From an uncultured Lachnospiraceae bacterium (GTDB taxonomy: Bacteria > Bacillota_A > Clostridia > Lachnospirales > Lachnospiraceae): 5,621 nt of DNA. Position numbers and translations under genes: made by a program. Under the pieces are notes generated by a model. The model saw only the letters and a list, made by a program, of their open reading frames with translations. It was not told the DNA's origin and did not search any database. Each line of letters begins with the position of its first letter. The first letter of the stretch is position 1. The stretch is from positions 1-5,621 of the forward strand of contig CAMWWF010000216.1 of assembly GCA_947177885.1 (NCBI GenBank), read 5' to 3'. Below are positions 1-5,503 of the stretch, piece after piece.

Positions 1-42
1 TTGATCCTGTCAGCCGTTCGTATATTGGAGTGGAATAGAGGA

Positions 43-87
43 TTTGTAAGAAATCTGTAAGAAAACCCTATACTGATCTGTAAAAAA
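43..87 (+). promoter_or_regulatory. Direct-repeat operator for an OmpR-family regulator
   Basis: The nonamer TGTAAGAAA occurs at 45-53 and again at 56-64, an exact 11-bp period. A related copy, TGTAAAAAA, lies at 79-87, about two further turns away. OmpR/PhoB-family regulators typically bind as head-to-tail dimers to direct repeats spaced 10-11 bp apart. The first two copies cover the place where a -35 box would be for the -10 box at 69-74. The first gene downstream is such a regulator, so positive autoregulation is the natural reading. The repeats are seen directly; the binding is inferred. Confidence 0.6.
69..74 (+). promoter_or_regulatory. -10 box of the two-component operon promoter
   Basis: TATACT differs from the sigma-A -10 consensus TATAAT at one base. 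At the usual 17-bp spacing the -35 position reads GTAAGA, which is poor, as expected for a promoter that needs an activator bound over the -35 region. Transcription would start near 81, giving a leader of about 84 nt before the response regulator gene. Confidence 0.5.
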
Positions 88-98
88 GGAGAGGTATT

Positions 99-113
99 AT
101 GGTACCAGCTTAA
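99..113 (+). other. Four-codon upstream ORF (Met-Val-Pro-Ala-stop)
   Basis: An ATG at 99 is preceded by a Shine-Dalgarno-like AAGGAGAGG (86-94) and is followed after three codons by TAA at 111-113. It is in the same frame as the response regulator, and that frame stays open from the TAA to the regulator's ATG at 165. It could be a minimal leader peptide or simply chance. The predicted transcript start near 81 would leave the Shine-Dalgarno only a few bases from the 5' end, which weakens the case. Confidence 0.25.
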
Positions 114-131
114 GGATACAGCTTAAGGATA
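106..131 (+). repeat. Perfect 13-bp tandem duplication in the leader
   Basis: The unit CAGCTTAAGGATA is present at 106-118 and immediately again at 119-131. Each copy contains the palindrome CTTAAG. The two palindromes (109-114 and 122-127) can pair around a 7-nt loop, with added pairing of GGTA (101-104) to TACC (130-133), so the duplication also creates a possible hairpin in the mRNA leader upstream of the regulator's ribosome binding site (148-152). Confidence 0.7.
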
Positions 132-164
132 CCACAGGAAGTATCACGGAGGTCTGGAAAAGGT

Positions 165-863
165 ATGAGCGAATGTATATTGGTTGTGGATGATGACAGG
201 GAAATTGTGAAAGCCATCAGCATTCTGCTGGAGGGCGAGGGATATGAGGTGCTGAAAGCCTATGATGGTATGCAGGCATTGGATGTGCTGGCAACGCATC
301 CGGTCAGGCTGGTGCTCATTGATGTGATGATGCCGAAGCTGGACGGTCTGTCGGCTTTGATGCGCATCAGGGAGAAGCAGAATATTCCGGTCATTGTCTT
401 AAGCGCCAAGAGTGAGGACACCGACAAGGTACTGGGGCTGTCCATGGGAGCGGACGATTATGTGGCCAAACCTTATAACCCTCAGGAGCTGGCGGCCCGG
501 GTGAAAAGCCAGCTGCGCAGGTATACTTGTCTGGGAGACATTCACGCGGGCAGCCGGATCGGGGAGATCCGAAACGGCAGACTGTTATATCGCACGGACG
601 AGAAGGTCCTTTATGCCGACGGTGAGCCTGTAAAGCTGACCGCCAAGGAGACCGGTATCGTAGACCTTTTCATGCGCAATCCCGGACGTGTATTTCCTGC
701 GGAGGAGATCTACCGCCGGGTGTGGGATGAGGATGCTTTTGCCTCCGAAAATACGGTCATGGTGCATATCCGCCGCATTCGCGAAAAAATGGAGCTGAAT
801 CCAAAAGAGCCAGAATATTTAAAGGTGGTGTGGGGCATTGGATACAAAATGGAAAAGCATTAA
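165..863 (+). CDS. OmpR/PhoB-family response regulator (VanR-like)
   Basis: This is a 232-residue cytoplasmic transcription regulator, the usual size for the family. Residues 1-115 form a receiver domain with the acidic pocket D9-D10, phospho-acceptor D53 in the motif IDVMMPKLDG, S80 as the conserved Ser/Thr switch residue and K102 before P103. Residues from about 130 to 230 form the winged-helix DNA-binding domain, with the recognition-helix region around ENTVMVHIRRIREKM and the terminal beta-hairpin signature GIGYKME. The start at 165 follows GGAGG at 148-152. The kinase gene begins 26 bp before this gene ends, so the two are co-transcribed and are almost certainly partners. All residues needed for phosphorelay are present. 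The repeats at 45-64 suggest that it controls its own promoter. The target genes and signal cannot be told from sequence; resemblance to VanR is general and does not imply vancomycin resistance. Confidence 0.95.
   Translation: MSECILVVDDDREIVKAISILLEGEGYEVLKAYDGMQALDVLATHPVRLVLIDVMMPKLDGLSALMRIREKQNIPVIVLSAKSEDTDKVLGLSMGADDYVAKPYNPQELAARVKSQLRRYTCLGDIHAGSRIGEIRNGRLLYRTDEKVLYADGEPVKLTAKETGIVDLFMRNPGRVFPAEEIYRRVWDEDAFASENTVMVHIRRIREKMELNPKEPEYLKVVWGIGYKMEKH
821..840 (+). promoter_or_regulatory. Ribosome binding site and TTG start of the kinase, inside the regulator gene
   Basis: AAAGGTGG (821-828) lies 9 nt before the TTG at 838, all within the last codons of the response regulator. No ATG or GTG in this frame fits better, since the next residues are lysine-rich and run straight into the first membrane segment. 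The 26-bp overlap suggests translational coupling, and the weak TTG start would keep kinase levels below those of the regulator. Confidence 0.7.
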
Positions 864-3450
864 AAAAGTACTTTGTTTTGTGGTCTTTTTTCTGGGAGTG
901 AGCCTGACGATCTGGAATGCTTCCGGGCTGCTGCGGCGTATGCCGGAAAAGCTGTCCTATTGGCGAACCGGGAATCTGCTGGAAGATGATTATCAGCAGA
1001 CCTGGAGTTTTCAGAATTATATGACGAATCGGTTGGAGAGCTTTCTGTCCGTAGCTGTCAACGGCTGTCCGGGGAACTGGTATTATTATGGCAGCGGGTA
1101 TTTTGACAGCGGATGGAGCGACGAACTCTATTCTTGGGAAGAGGAACTTGCGTTGAGGGAAGCGGAGGCAACCGAGATGCAGGGTACAGAGATCTGGGAG
1201 GGGACTGACTGGGACTACTATGGGTACTGGGATGACTGGGGGTATGATGGAAACGACTGGGAGTACTGGTATGAGAGGTATGACGGGACGGATCCCGGGG
1301 ATCGGGAAAATCTCACGGAGGAACAGAAGCGAAGGCTTGAACTGTTGGAGCAGCGGAAACAAAAGCTTGTGGAAAAGTATTTTGCCGATATAAAGGGCGA
1401 CCTGAACCTGCTTTACAGCATTTCCTATGACGGGAAGCTGCTGTATTCCAACTCTGACGTTTTGGCGGCGGAAGGCAGCGTACAGCTTCCGGAAGGATAT
1501 AATTTCCTGTTGTATTTTGACGGGGAGAAGGTCAGGATCGTGAAGGACGGAAAGGAGATCGACATCTACGGGGACGGCTATTACCGTGACGACAGTAATG
1601 ACTGGTATGTTCCCGGTTACCGCAATTTCCCGGTGGATGAAGACATGAAAAAGGCTGTGATCTGCATGGCCGCAGCAGAGGAGCCGTTGCTGTATACCAC
1701 AGGAATGGATAACAGCGGAGGGTATCGTCAGCAGAACAATTCTCTGTATTGGATGCGGTATAACAGCATAATGGACGGGAAGCTCCTTCGCTGGAATCTC
1801 ATCGGCCTGACCGCCGGTCTGGCGTTGCTGTTTTTCTCCTGTCTGTGCAGAAAAGGGATCCGGGAATCCGCAGAAAAGATTGCATACATTCAGGGAAAAA
1901 TATGGGTGGAATGTAAGGTGCTGCTTTTGCTTGCCGTACTGTATGCCGGATGGCGGGAGTGCCGGATGAGTGGCTACGGCTATGGAATCTGGAAGGAACT
2001 GGCATATGCCTATGACTATCAATGGGAGGTTCTCAGCGAGTATGGAGGCATTCTGCTTTCCGAGCTGCGATATATGTCGCCCCTGTTCTGGTCGGCACTG
2101 TTCTGGGTGATCTGGCTTTCGTGGAATGATCTCCGGCATAACAGGAAGGGGTGGCGGCATGGTCTGATCGCAAAATGCGGCCGTACTATTTCCGCAAGAG
2201 AAATAAAATTGCCCATGGCCCGGAGAATGGTACGCCGAAATGCAGTACTGTTTGTGGCGATCATTGTCAGCGGTATATTGGTTCTGGTGGGTACGCTGGC
2301 CGCGGTCGACTACGGGGCATGGAGATATTATAATGTGTGGAGCATCCTTCTGTGGTGCGTGCTCATTACAGCCTGCTTTTTCCTTGCGGCCTACCTGGTA
2401 GGAGCTAAGAATATAAAGGCTGCCAGGGACATGGATGTTCTGTCGGGCCGTATCGATGAAATCTGCAGGGGGAACTACAGCGGCTTTTATGAGGACGGCA
2501 ATTGTGGAAGCGGCATGGTGTCCGGCGACACAGGAGACGCTTTTCTGTCAGGAAGCGGCAGCGCCGCAGGATCCGGAGGAACTCCGGGGAATGGTTCAAC
2601 GGTGGAAAACAGTGCGGCGCATAACCTTGCGATCCAGGGAGGCGGTGCATCGTCAGGTAAGGGCGCCGTGGAAGAGGATGCGGCGTTGTGGGGCAGTGAC
2701 TTAAGCCGGACCATGGCACAGCTGGAGAATATTAGACAGGGTATGGCAGGCGCGGTGGACGAGCAGATGAAGAGCGAGCGTATGAAGGTAGAGCTGATCG
2801 CCAATGTCTCCCACGACCTTAAGACCCCTTTGACATCCATTATCAGTTATGTACAGTTTTTGAAAAACGAGGAAGGCCTGCCGGAGCATGTACAGGATTA
2901 TGTGAAGATTCTGGACGAGAAATCCCAGCGGCTGAAAAATATGGTACAGGATGTGTTTGCGGTGAGCAAGGCGGCATCAGGGGAGCTTCCCATGAATATG
3001 GAAATGCTGGATTTCGGAAAGCTGCTGCGACAGACCATGGCGGATATGGATGAAGAGATCCAGAACAGCCGGGTGTCCTTCCGTACCGAACTTCCCCAGG
3101 AGCCGGTGATGATCATGGCCGACGGCCAACGGATGTATCGCGTATTCCAGAATCTGTTCCAGAACGCCCTGAAATATTCCCTGGACGGTTCCAGAGTGTA
3201 TGTGACTCTGAAAGCGGACGGAAAGCTGGCGGTTGCCAGTGTGAAAAATACCTCTCACATGGAACTGGATGAGGATAAAAATTTCACGGAGCGCTTTGTC
3301 AGGGGAGATAAGAGCCGGACGGACGGCGGAAGCGGTCTGGGACTCTCCATTGCGCAGAGCTTCACGGAGGCCTGTGGGGGACGGTTTGAGCTGGAATTTA
3401 ATGCGGATTTGTTTATTGTAAAGATTTCCTTTGGGATAGCAGGCGGGTGA
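838..3450 (+). CDS. Large membrane sensor histidine kinase, partner of the response regulator
   Basis: This 870-residue protein is long for a VanS-like kinase. It starts with TTG at 838, supported by AAAGGTGG at 821-828 and an immediately lysine-rich N-terminus leading into membrane segment 1 (about 10-28). Residues 30-317 should lie outside the cell and include a Trp/Tyr/Asp/Glu-rich stretch (80-150) and a charged helical stretch (about 160-190). Further membrane segments lie near 319-337, 356-372, 410-429, 468-489 and 503-522. A short HAMP-like piece (about 524-549) is followed by a Gly/Ser/Ala-rich linker (about 553-617), then a coiled stretch and the kinase core. The core has the H-box NVSHDLKTPLTSI with phospho-acceptor H659, the N-box NLFQNALKYS with N776, an F-box-like FTERFVRGD and the glycine-rich ATP lid GGSGLGL at 830-836. 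It would autophosphorylate on H659 and pass phosphate to D53 of the upstream regulator. The catalytic motifs look intact. The ligand is unknown. Confidence 0.93.
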   Translation: MDTKWKSIKKVLCFVVFFLGVSLTIWNASGLLRRMPEKLSYWRTGNLLEDDYQQTWSFQNYMTNRLESFLSVAVNGCPGNWYYYGSGYFDSGWSDELYSWEEELALREAEATEMQGTEIWEGTDWDYYGYWDDWGYDGNDWEYWYERYDGTDPGDRENLTEEQKRRLELLEQRKQKLVEKYFADIKGDLNLLYSISYDGKLLYSNSDVLAAEGSVQLPEGYNFLLYFDGEKVRIVKDGKEIDIYGDGYYRDDSNDWYVPGYRNFPVDEDMKKAVICMAAAEEPLLYTTGMDNSGGYRQQNNSLYWMRYNSIMDGKLLRWNLIGLTAGLALLFFSCLCRKGIRESAEKIAYIQGKIWVECKVLLLLAVLYAGWRECRMSGYGYGIWKELAYAYDYQWEVLSEYGGILLSELRYMSPLFWSALFWVIWLSWNDLRHNRKGWRHGLIAKCGRTISAREIKLPMARRMVRRNAVLFVAIIVSGILVLVGTLAAVDYGAWRYYNVWSILLWCVLITACFFLAAYLVGAKNIKAARDMDVLSGRIDEICRGNYSGFYEDGNCGSGMVSGDTGDAFLSGSGSAAGSGGTPGNGSTVENSAAHNLAIQGGGASSGKGAVEEDAALWGSDLSRTMAQLENIRQGMAGAVDEQMKSERMKVELIANVSHDLKTPLTSIISYVQFLKNEEGLPEHVQDYVKILDEKSQRLKNMVQDVFAVSKAASGELPMNMEMLDFGKLLRQTMADMDEEIQNSRVSFRTELPQEPVMIMADGQRMYRVFQNLFQNALKYSLDGSRVYVTLKADGKLAVASVKNTSHMELDEDKNFTERFVRGDKSRTDGGSGLGLSIAQSFTEACGGRFELEFNADLFIVKISFGIAGG

Positions 3451-3468
3451 AATGCTTTCCGAAATGGT

Positions 3469-3494
3469 AAAGAGGGTGTGTGAGCACCCTCTTT
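3469..3494 (+). terminator. Hairpin terminator after the two-component operon
   Basis: AAAGAGGGTG (3469-3478) and CACCCTCTTT (3485-3494) are perfect inverted repeats around a 6-nt loop, 18 bp after the kinase stop. The only T run is the three bases at the foot of the stem, so it is an atypical intrinsic terminator; it may act partially, or as an mRNA 3' end stabiliser. The A-rich left foot would give a similar weak signal on the other strand. Confidence 0.7.
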
Positions 3495-3574
3495 GAGGTG
3501 GTGCAGGGGCATTGAGCGTTGTGATGTCGGTGGCGATATAGCGGAAAATATGAAATTCCCGTTTTGTGTCGTGT

Positions 3575-3603
3575 ACTTTTTCCGTTCCAAAAGTTATGAT
3601 AAT
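3575..3603 (+). promoter_or_regulatory. Candidate promoter with palindromic operator for the XRE gene
   Basis: ACTTTT (3575-3580) and AAAAGT (3589-3594) form a perfect 6-bp inverted repeat with an 8-bp centre. It directly abuts the -10-like TATGAT (3595-3600), which overlaps GATAAT (3598-3603). The -35 position is poor (TGTACT at 3572-3577). A palindrome between -35 and -10 upstream of an XRE-type gene is typical of an autorepressor site. The palindrome is seen; its function is inferred. Confidence 0.35.
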
Positions 3604-3625
3604 GGCGAAAGGAGGGCAATGAACC

Positions 3626-4156
3626 ATGGATCAAAAGAAGATCGGAATGTTCCTGAAAGAACTCCGCAGGGAAAAACAGCTGACGCAGGAACAGCTTGCG
3701 GAGGTGTTTGGAGTGACAAACCGGAGTATCTCCCGGTGGGAAAACGGAGTGAATATGCCGGACTTTGATCTGGTAATTGAAATCGCCGATTACTATAATG
3801 TCAGTATTGAAGAAATTTTGGATGGAGAAAGGAAGAATGAGATGATGGATCAGAAAACAGAGCAGGCACTTTTAAACGTGGCGGATTATGAGAATCAGGA
3901 TAAGATGAAGTTTTCCAGGAGGCTGTGCGGATTATTTATTGTAGGAATTATCGCATTTATTGTATATGCTGTTATAGATATGCTGGGACTGTCGTCTACA
4001 GGTGTCTATGAGGCAATAGCTTCATTTGCACTGGGGCTTGTATTTGGCGGTCTTGTGATGGGGGCATTGGTCACAAGCCGTTATATGGCAAAGGTCCAGG
4101 CGTTTAAGCAAAGGCTGTTGAACAAAACATGGCAGAAGCAGGAGGTTAAGGAATAA
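3626..4156 (+). CDS. XRE-family HTH regulator with two C-terminal membrane segments
   Basis: This is a 176-residue protein. Residues 6-66 form a Cro/C1-type helix-turn-helix: the LTQEQLAEVFGVTNRSISRWENG segment contains both HTH helices, with the conserved Gln21, the SISRWE recognition helix and the following IADYYNVSIEEILDGE helix typical of this family in Firmicutes. A charged linker (about 67-98) leads to two hydrophobic segments, about 100-120 and 127-149, and a basic tail (KQRLLNKTWQKQ), so the protein is probably anchored in the membrane with both ends in the cytoplasm. The ATG at 3626 follows GGAGGG at 3611-3616. An out-of-frame ATG at 3619 lies closer to the site but opens a frame that I regard as a shadow. 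It stands alone between a hairpin and the coat pair, so it probably regulates itself; other targets are unknown. Such membrane-linked XRE proteins are common in clostridia. Confidence 0.9.
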   Translation: MDQKKIGMFLKELRREKQLTQEQLAEVFGVTNRSISRWENGVNMPDFDLVIEIADYYNVSIEEILDGERKNEMMDQKTEQALLNVADYENQDKMKFSRRLCGLFIVGIIAFIVYAVIDMLGLSSTGVYEAIASFALGLVFGGLVMGALVTSRYMAKVQAFKQRLLNKTWQKQEVKE

Positions 4157-4270
4157 AAGGCAGAGAATGGCGAGGTGTGGATTTAAAACATACAGATATT
4201 GGCAGAAAATAAAAGAAAAGGAAATGAAATTCAAAAGATAAAAAGTATATTTTTGTGCTGAGGGTCAACA

Positions 4271-4309
4271 ATATCCTTGTAACACATTAGAAGGAGGTTA
4301 TAAGGATAT
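4271..4309 (+). promoter_or_regulatory. mRNA hairpin spanning the Shine-Dalgarno and start codon of the first coat gene
   Basis: Bases 4271-4283 (ATATCCTTGTAAC) pair with 4297-4309 (GTTATAAGGATAT) over 13 bp; one pair is G-U (4279 with 4301) and the rest are Watson-Crick. The 13-nt loop (4284-4296) holds most of the ribosome binding site AAGGAGG (4291-4297). The first two bases of the ATG (4308-4310) close the bottom of the stem. This arrangement could hide the start codon while leaving the Shine-Dalgarno exposed, or could stabilise the 5' end of the message. Confidence 0.55.
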
Positions 4310-4493
4310 GGCAAATATTTCAGAATTGGACTTGCAGAACCTGCGTCATCTGATCGGCGGCTATGACACTACACATTGCAAGATGCAGGCATACGCGCAG
4401 CAGGCTACCGACCCTCAGATCAAACAGTTCTTTGAGAAGGGCGCTAAGTCTGCCATGGAAAACAAGCAGCAGTTGATGAAATTTTTAAATTGA
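4308..4493 (+). CDS. Small CotF-like spore coat protein, N-terminal half
   Basis: This 61-residue protein (about 7 kDa) is supported by a near-consensus AAGGAGG at 4291-4297. It is predicted to be two helices with a short turn: about 5-32 (with the GGYDTTHCKMQAYAQQA segment) and, after a TDPQ turn, about 35-60. This resembles the first helical hairpin of the ferritin-like spore coat family that includes Bacillus subtilis CotF. It has one cysteine and no clear diiron-binding E-x-x-H pair, so an enzymatic role is unlikely. It lies 13 bp upstream of a gene that looks like the second half of the same family, so the two are probably co-transcribed and may assemble as a four-helix bundle on the spore. 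Family placement is by recognition of pattern and context and is less sure than for the next gene. Confidence 0.72.
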   Translation: MANISELDLQNLRHLIGGYDTTHCKMQAYAQQATDPQIKQFFEKGAKSAMENKQQLMKFLN

Positions 4494-4506
4494 TCAGGAG
4501 GCAGAT

Positions 4507-4761
4507 ATGCAGGAGAAAGTTATGGTTGCAGATACCCTTGCAGGTATCAACGGAGAGCTGACCCGCTATGCGGGCATGATCGCACAGTCCGAGAATAAGG
4601 AGCTGAAGACAACTTTGAAGCAGTTCCGTAATGCCTGTGAGCAGTCACAGGAAGAGCTGTACCAGCTTGCCAGGGAAAAGTCTTATTACGTTCCCGCAAG
4701 CAAGGCCACGGAGGAAGAAGTGCAGCATGTAAAGAGTCTTTTCACGCAGGGGACCTTGTAA
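4507..4761 (+). CDS. CotF-family spore coat protein (Coat_F domain), small
   Basis: This 84-residue protein (about 9.5 kDa) starts at 4507 after AGGAGG at 4496-4501. It shows the pattern of the Coat_F family C-terminal half: a start like MVADTLAGINGELTRYAGMI, a turn with NKELKTTLKQFRNACEQSQ, then ELYQLAREKSYYVPASKAT, close to the family's K-G/S-Y-Y-x-P-A-x-x-A-T motif near the end, and a short last helix EEEVQHVKSLF. It has no signal peptide or membrane segment; such proteins are made in the mother cell and laid onto the spore. In B. subtilis, CotF is one precursor cut into roughly 5- and 8-kDa pieces; here two separate genes encode pieces of similar size. A terminator follows at 4837-4873. 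Confidence 0.85.
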   Translation: MQEKVMVADTLAGINGELTRYAGMIAQSENKELKTTLKQFRNACEQSQEELYQLAREKSYYVPASKATEEEVQHVKSLFTQGTL

Positions 4762-4836
4762 GAAGCACCGATCAGTGATGATGCGGGCTGATATTGCAGG
4801 TTTGTGAAGAGAGTTTCTTTCAGAAGCCGGAGAAAT

Positions 4837-4873
4837 AAAGGCATCACCGGATGTATATCCGATGGTGCCTTTT
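4837..4873 (+). terminator. Intrinsic terminator after the coat gene pair
   Basis: Bases 4840-4852 (GGCATCACCGGAT) pair with 4857-4869 (ATCCGATGGTGCC) around a GTAT loop, with one G-U pair and one C-A mismatch. The stem is followed by TTTT (4870-4873), and three preceding A bases (4837-4839) can extend it. It lies about 75 bp after the second coat gene and is the better of the two terminators here. Confidence 0.8.
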
Positions 4874-4881
4874 CATATATT
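4853..4881 (+). promoter_or_regulatory. Candidate sigma-E (mother cell) promoter for spmA
   Basis: GTATATC (4853-4859) resembles the B. subtilis sigma-E -35 element (about KMATATT). CATATATT (4874-4881) matches the -10 element CATACANT at all but one defined base. The 14-bp gap between them is the typical spacing. It would start transcription near 4888, about 76 nt before the spmA ATG. In B. subtilis the spmAB operon is sigma-E dependent, so function and motif agree. The -35 element sits in the loop and right arm of the terminator of the upstream genes. It is a motif match by eye only. Confidence 0.45.
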
Positions 4882-4963
4882 GAAGAAAATGGAAGTGGTC
4901 TGTCCGAAAGTTCATTTGACAGAAAATGGATGGGACAGATCCTGCACCAGGGACGGTGGATTT

Positions 4964-5503
4964 ATGTTAAACATTATTTGGGCGGCAATGATCCTGTTGG
5001 CGGTCATCTACGGGGCTTGCAGCGGAAATATGAGCGCGGTCACAAATGCGGCGCTGGACAGCGCGGGAGAGGCTATTTCTTTGTGCATTACCATGGCGGG
5101 AGTGGTTGCGCTTTGGATGGGACTGATGGAAATCGCCCAGAAGGCGGGACTGGTACAGAAACTGACCAGGGGGATTTCTCCCTTTCTGAAATTCATGTTC
5201 CCCAAACTCCCTGAGAAGCATCCTGCCAGAGAGTACATAGCCACTAACATCATAGCCAATGTGCTTGGCCTCGGCTGGGCCTGTACACCTGCCGGGCTGA
5301 AGGCGATGGAAGAACTGGCGAAGCTGGAGGCGGAGAGAGGGACGCCGGGGTATGAAGCGGACGGGATTGTAGTAAACGGCGGAGCGGAAACGGCTGGCGG
5401 GAAGAAAGGGAAACGGGAGCGTGTTGCTAGCAACGAGATGTGTACGTTTTTGATTTTGAATATTTCTTCCTTGCAGTTGATACCTGTCAATATGATTGCG
5501 TAA
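4964..5503 (+). CDS. spmA: Spore maturation protein A, cut short by an in-frame stop
   Basis: This is an integral membrane protein needed, with SpmB, for core dehydration and heat resistance of the spore. The 179 residues before the stop show the SpmA pattern: membrane segment 1 (about 2-19) starting MLNIIWAAMILL, a second hydrophobic region (38-57) with ALWMGLMEIAQKAGL, the HPAREYIATN stretch and the conserved core N95-x3-N99-VLGLGWACTPAGLKAM, then NEMCTFLILNISSLQLIPVN (157-176). I chose 4964 over an in-frame ATG at 4862, which lies inside the terminator stem and upstream of the likely transcript start; the site AGGGACGG (4949-4956) precedes 4964. Residues 126-154 are a Gly/charged stretch that looks longer than usual. 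The TAA at 5501-5503 sits where the family continues, in the same frame, with about 40 more residues including the last membrane segment, so the product probably lacks its end. It is either a decayed gene or a base error. Confidence 0.85.
   Translation: MLNIIWAAMILLAVIYGACSGNMSAVTNAALDSAGEAISLCITMAGVVALWMGLMEIAQKAGLVQKLTRGISPFLKFMFPKLPEKHPAREYIATNIIANVLGLGWACTPAGLKAMEELAKLEAERGTPGYEADGIVVNGGAETAGGKKGKRERVASNEMCTFLILNISSLQLIPVNMIA

Noticed and set aside
757..2160. A 467-residue open frame on the minus strand opposite the kinase
   Set aside because: It is rich in Pro, Ile and Val with no recognisable domain, and lies wholly opposite the clear kinase and regulator coding sequence. It is a shadow of that gene's codon usage.
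165..3450. A vancomycin-resistance regulatory locus
   Set aside because: The regulator and kinase resemble VanR/VanS only at family level, and no resistance genes lie beside them in this window.
2977..3627. Long minus-strand frame over the end of the kinase and the following gap
   Set aside because: It has no ribosome binding site or domain pattern, and it covers the conserved kinase ATP-binding region on the other strand.
3493..3768. Plus-strand frame of 91 codons overlapping the XRE start
   Set aside because: The part after 3626 is a frame-shifted reading of the HTH gene, and the start lies in the terminator foot. The XRE frame has the domain match.
4189..4196. CATACAGA as a sigma-E -10 box for the coat genes
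   Set aside because: The core matches, but no sigma-E -35 is present 14-15 bp upstream. I could not support a promoter for this pair.
4862..4963. Longer SpmA starting at the ATG at 4862
   Set aside because: That ATG is in the right arm of the terminator. The extra 34 residues are polar and unlike the family N-terminus, whereas the ATG at 4964 gives the expected MLNIIW start.
4804..5214. Plus-strand frame of 136 codons over the start of spmA
   Set aside because: It overlaps spmA in another frame, has no family resemblance and begins before the terminator.
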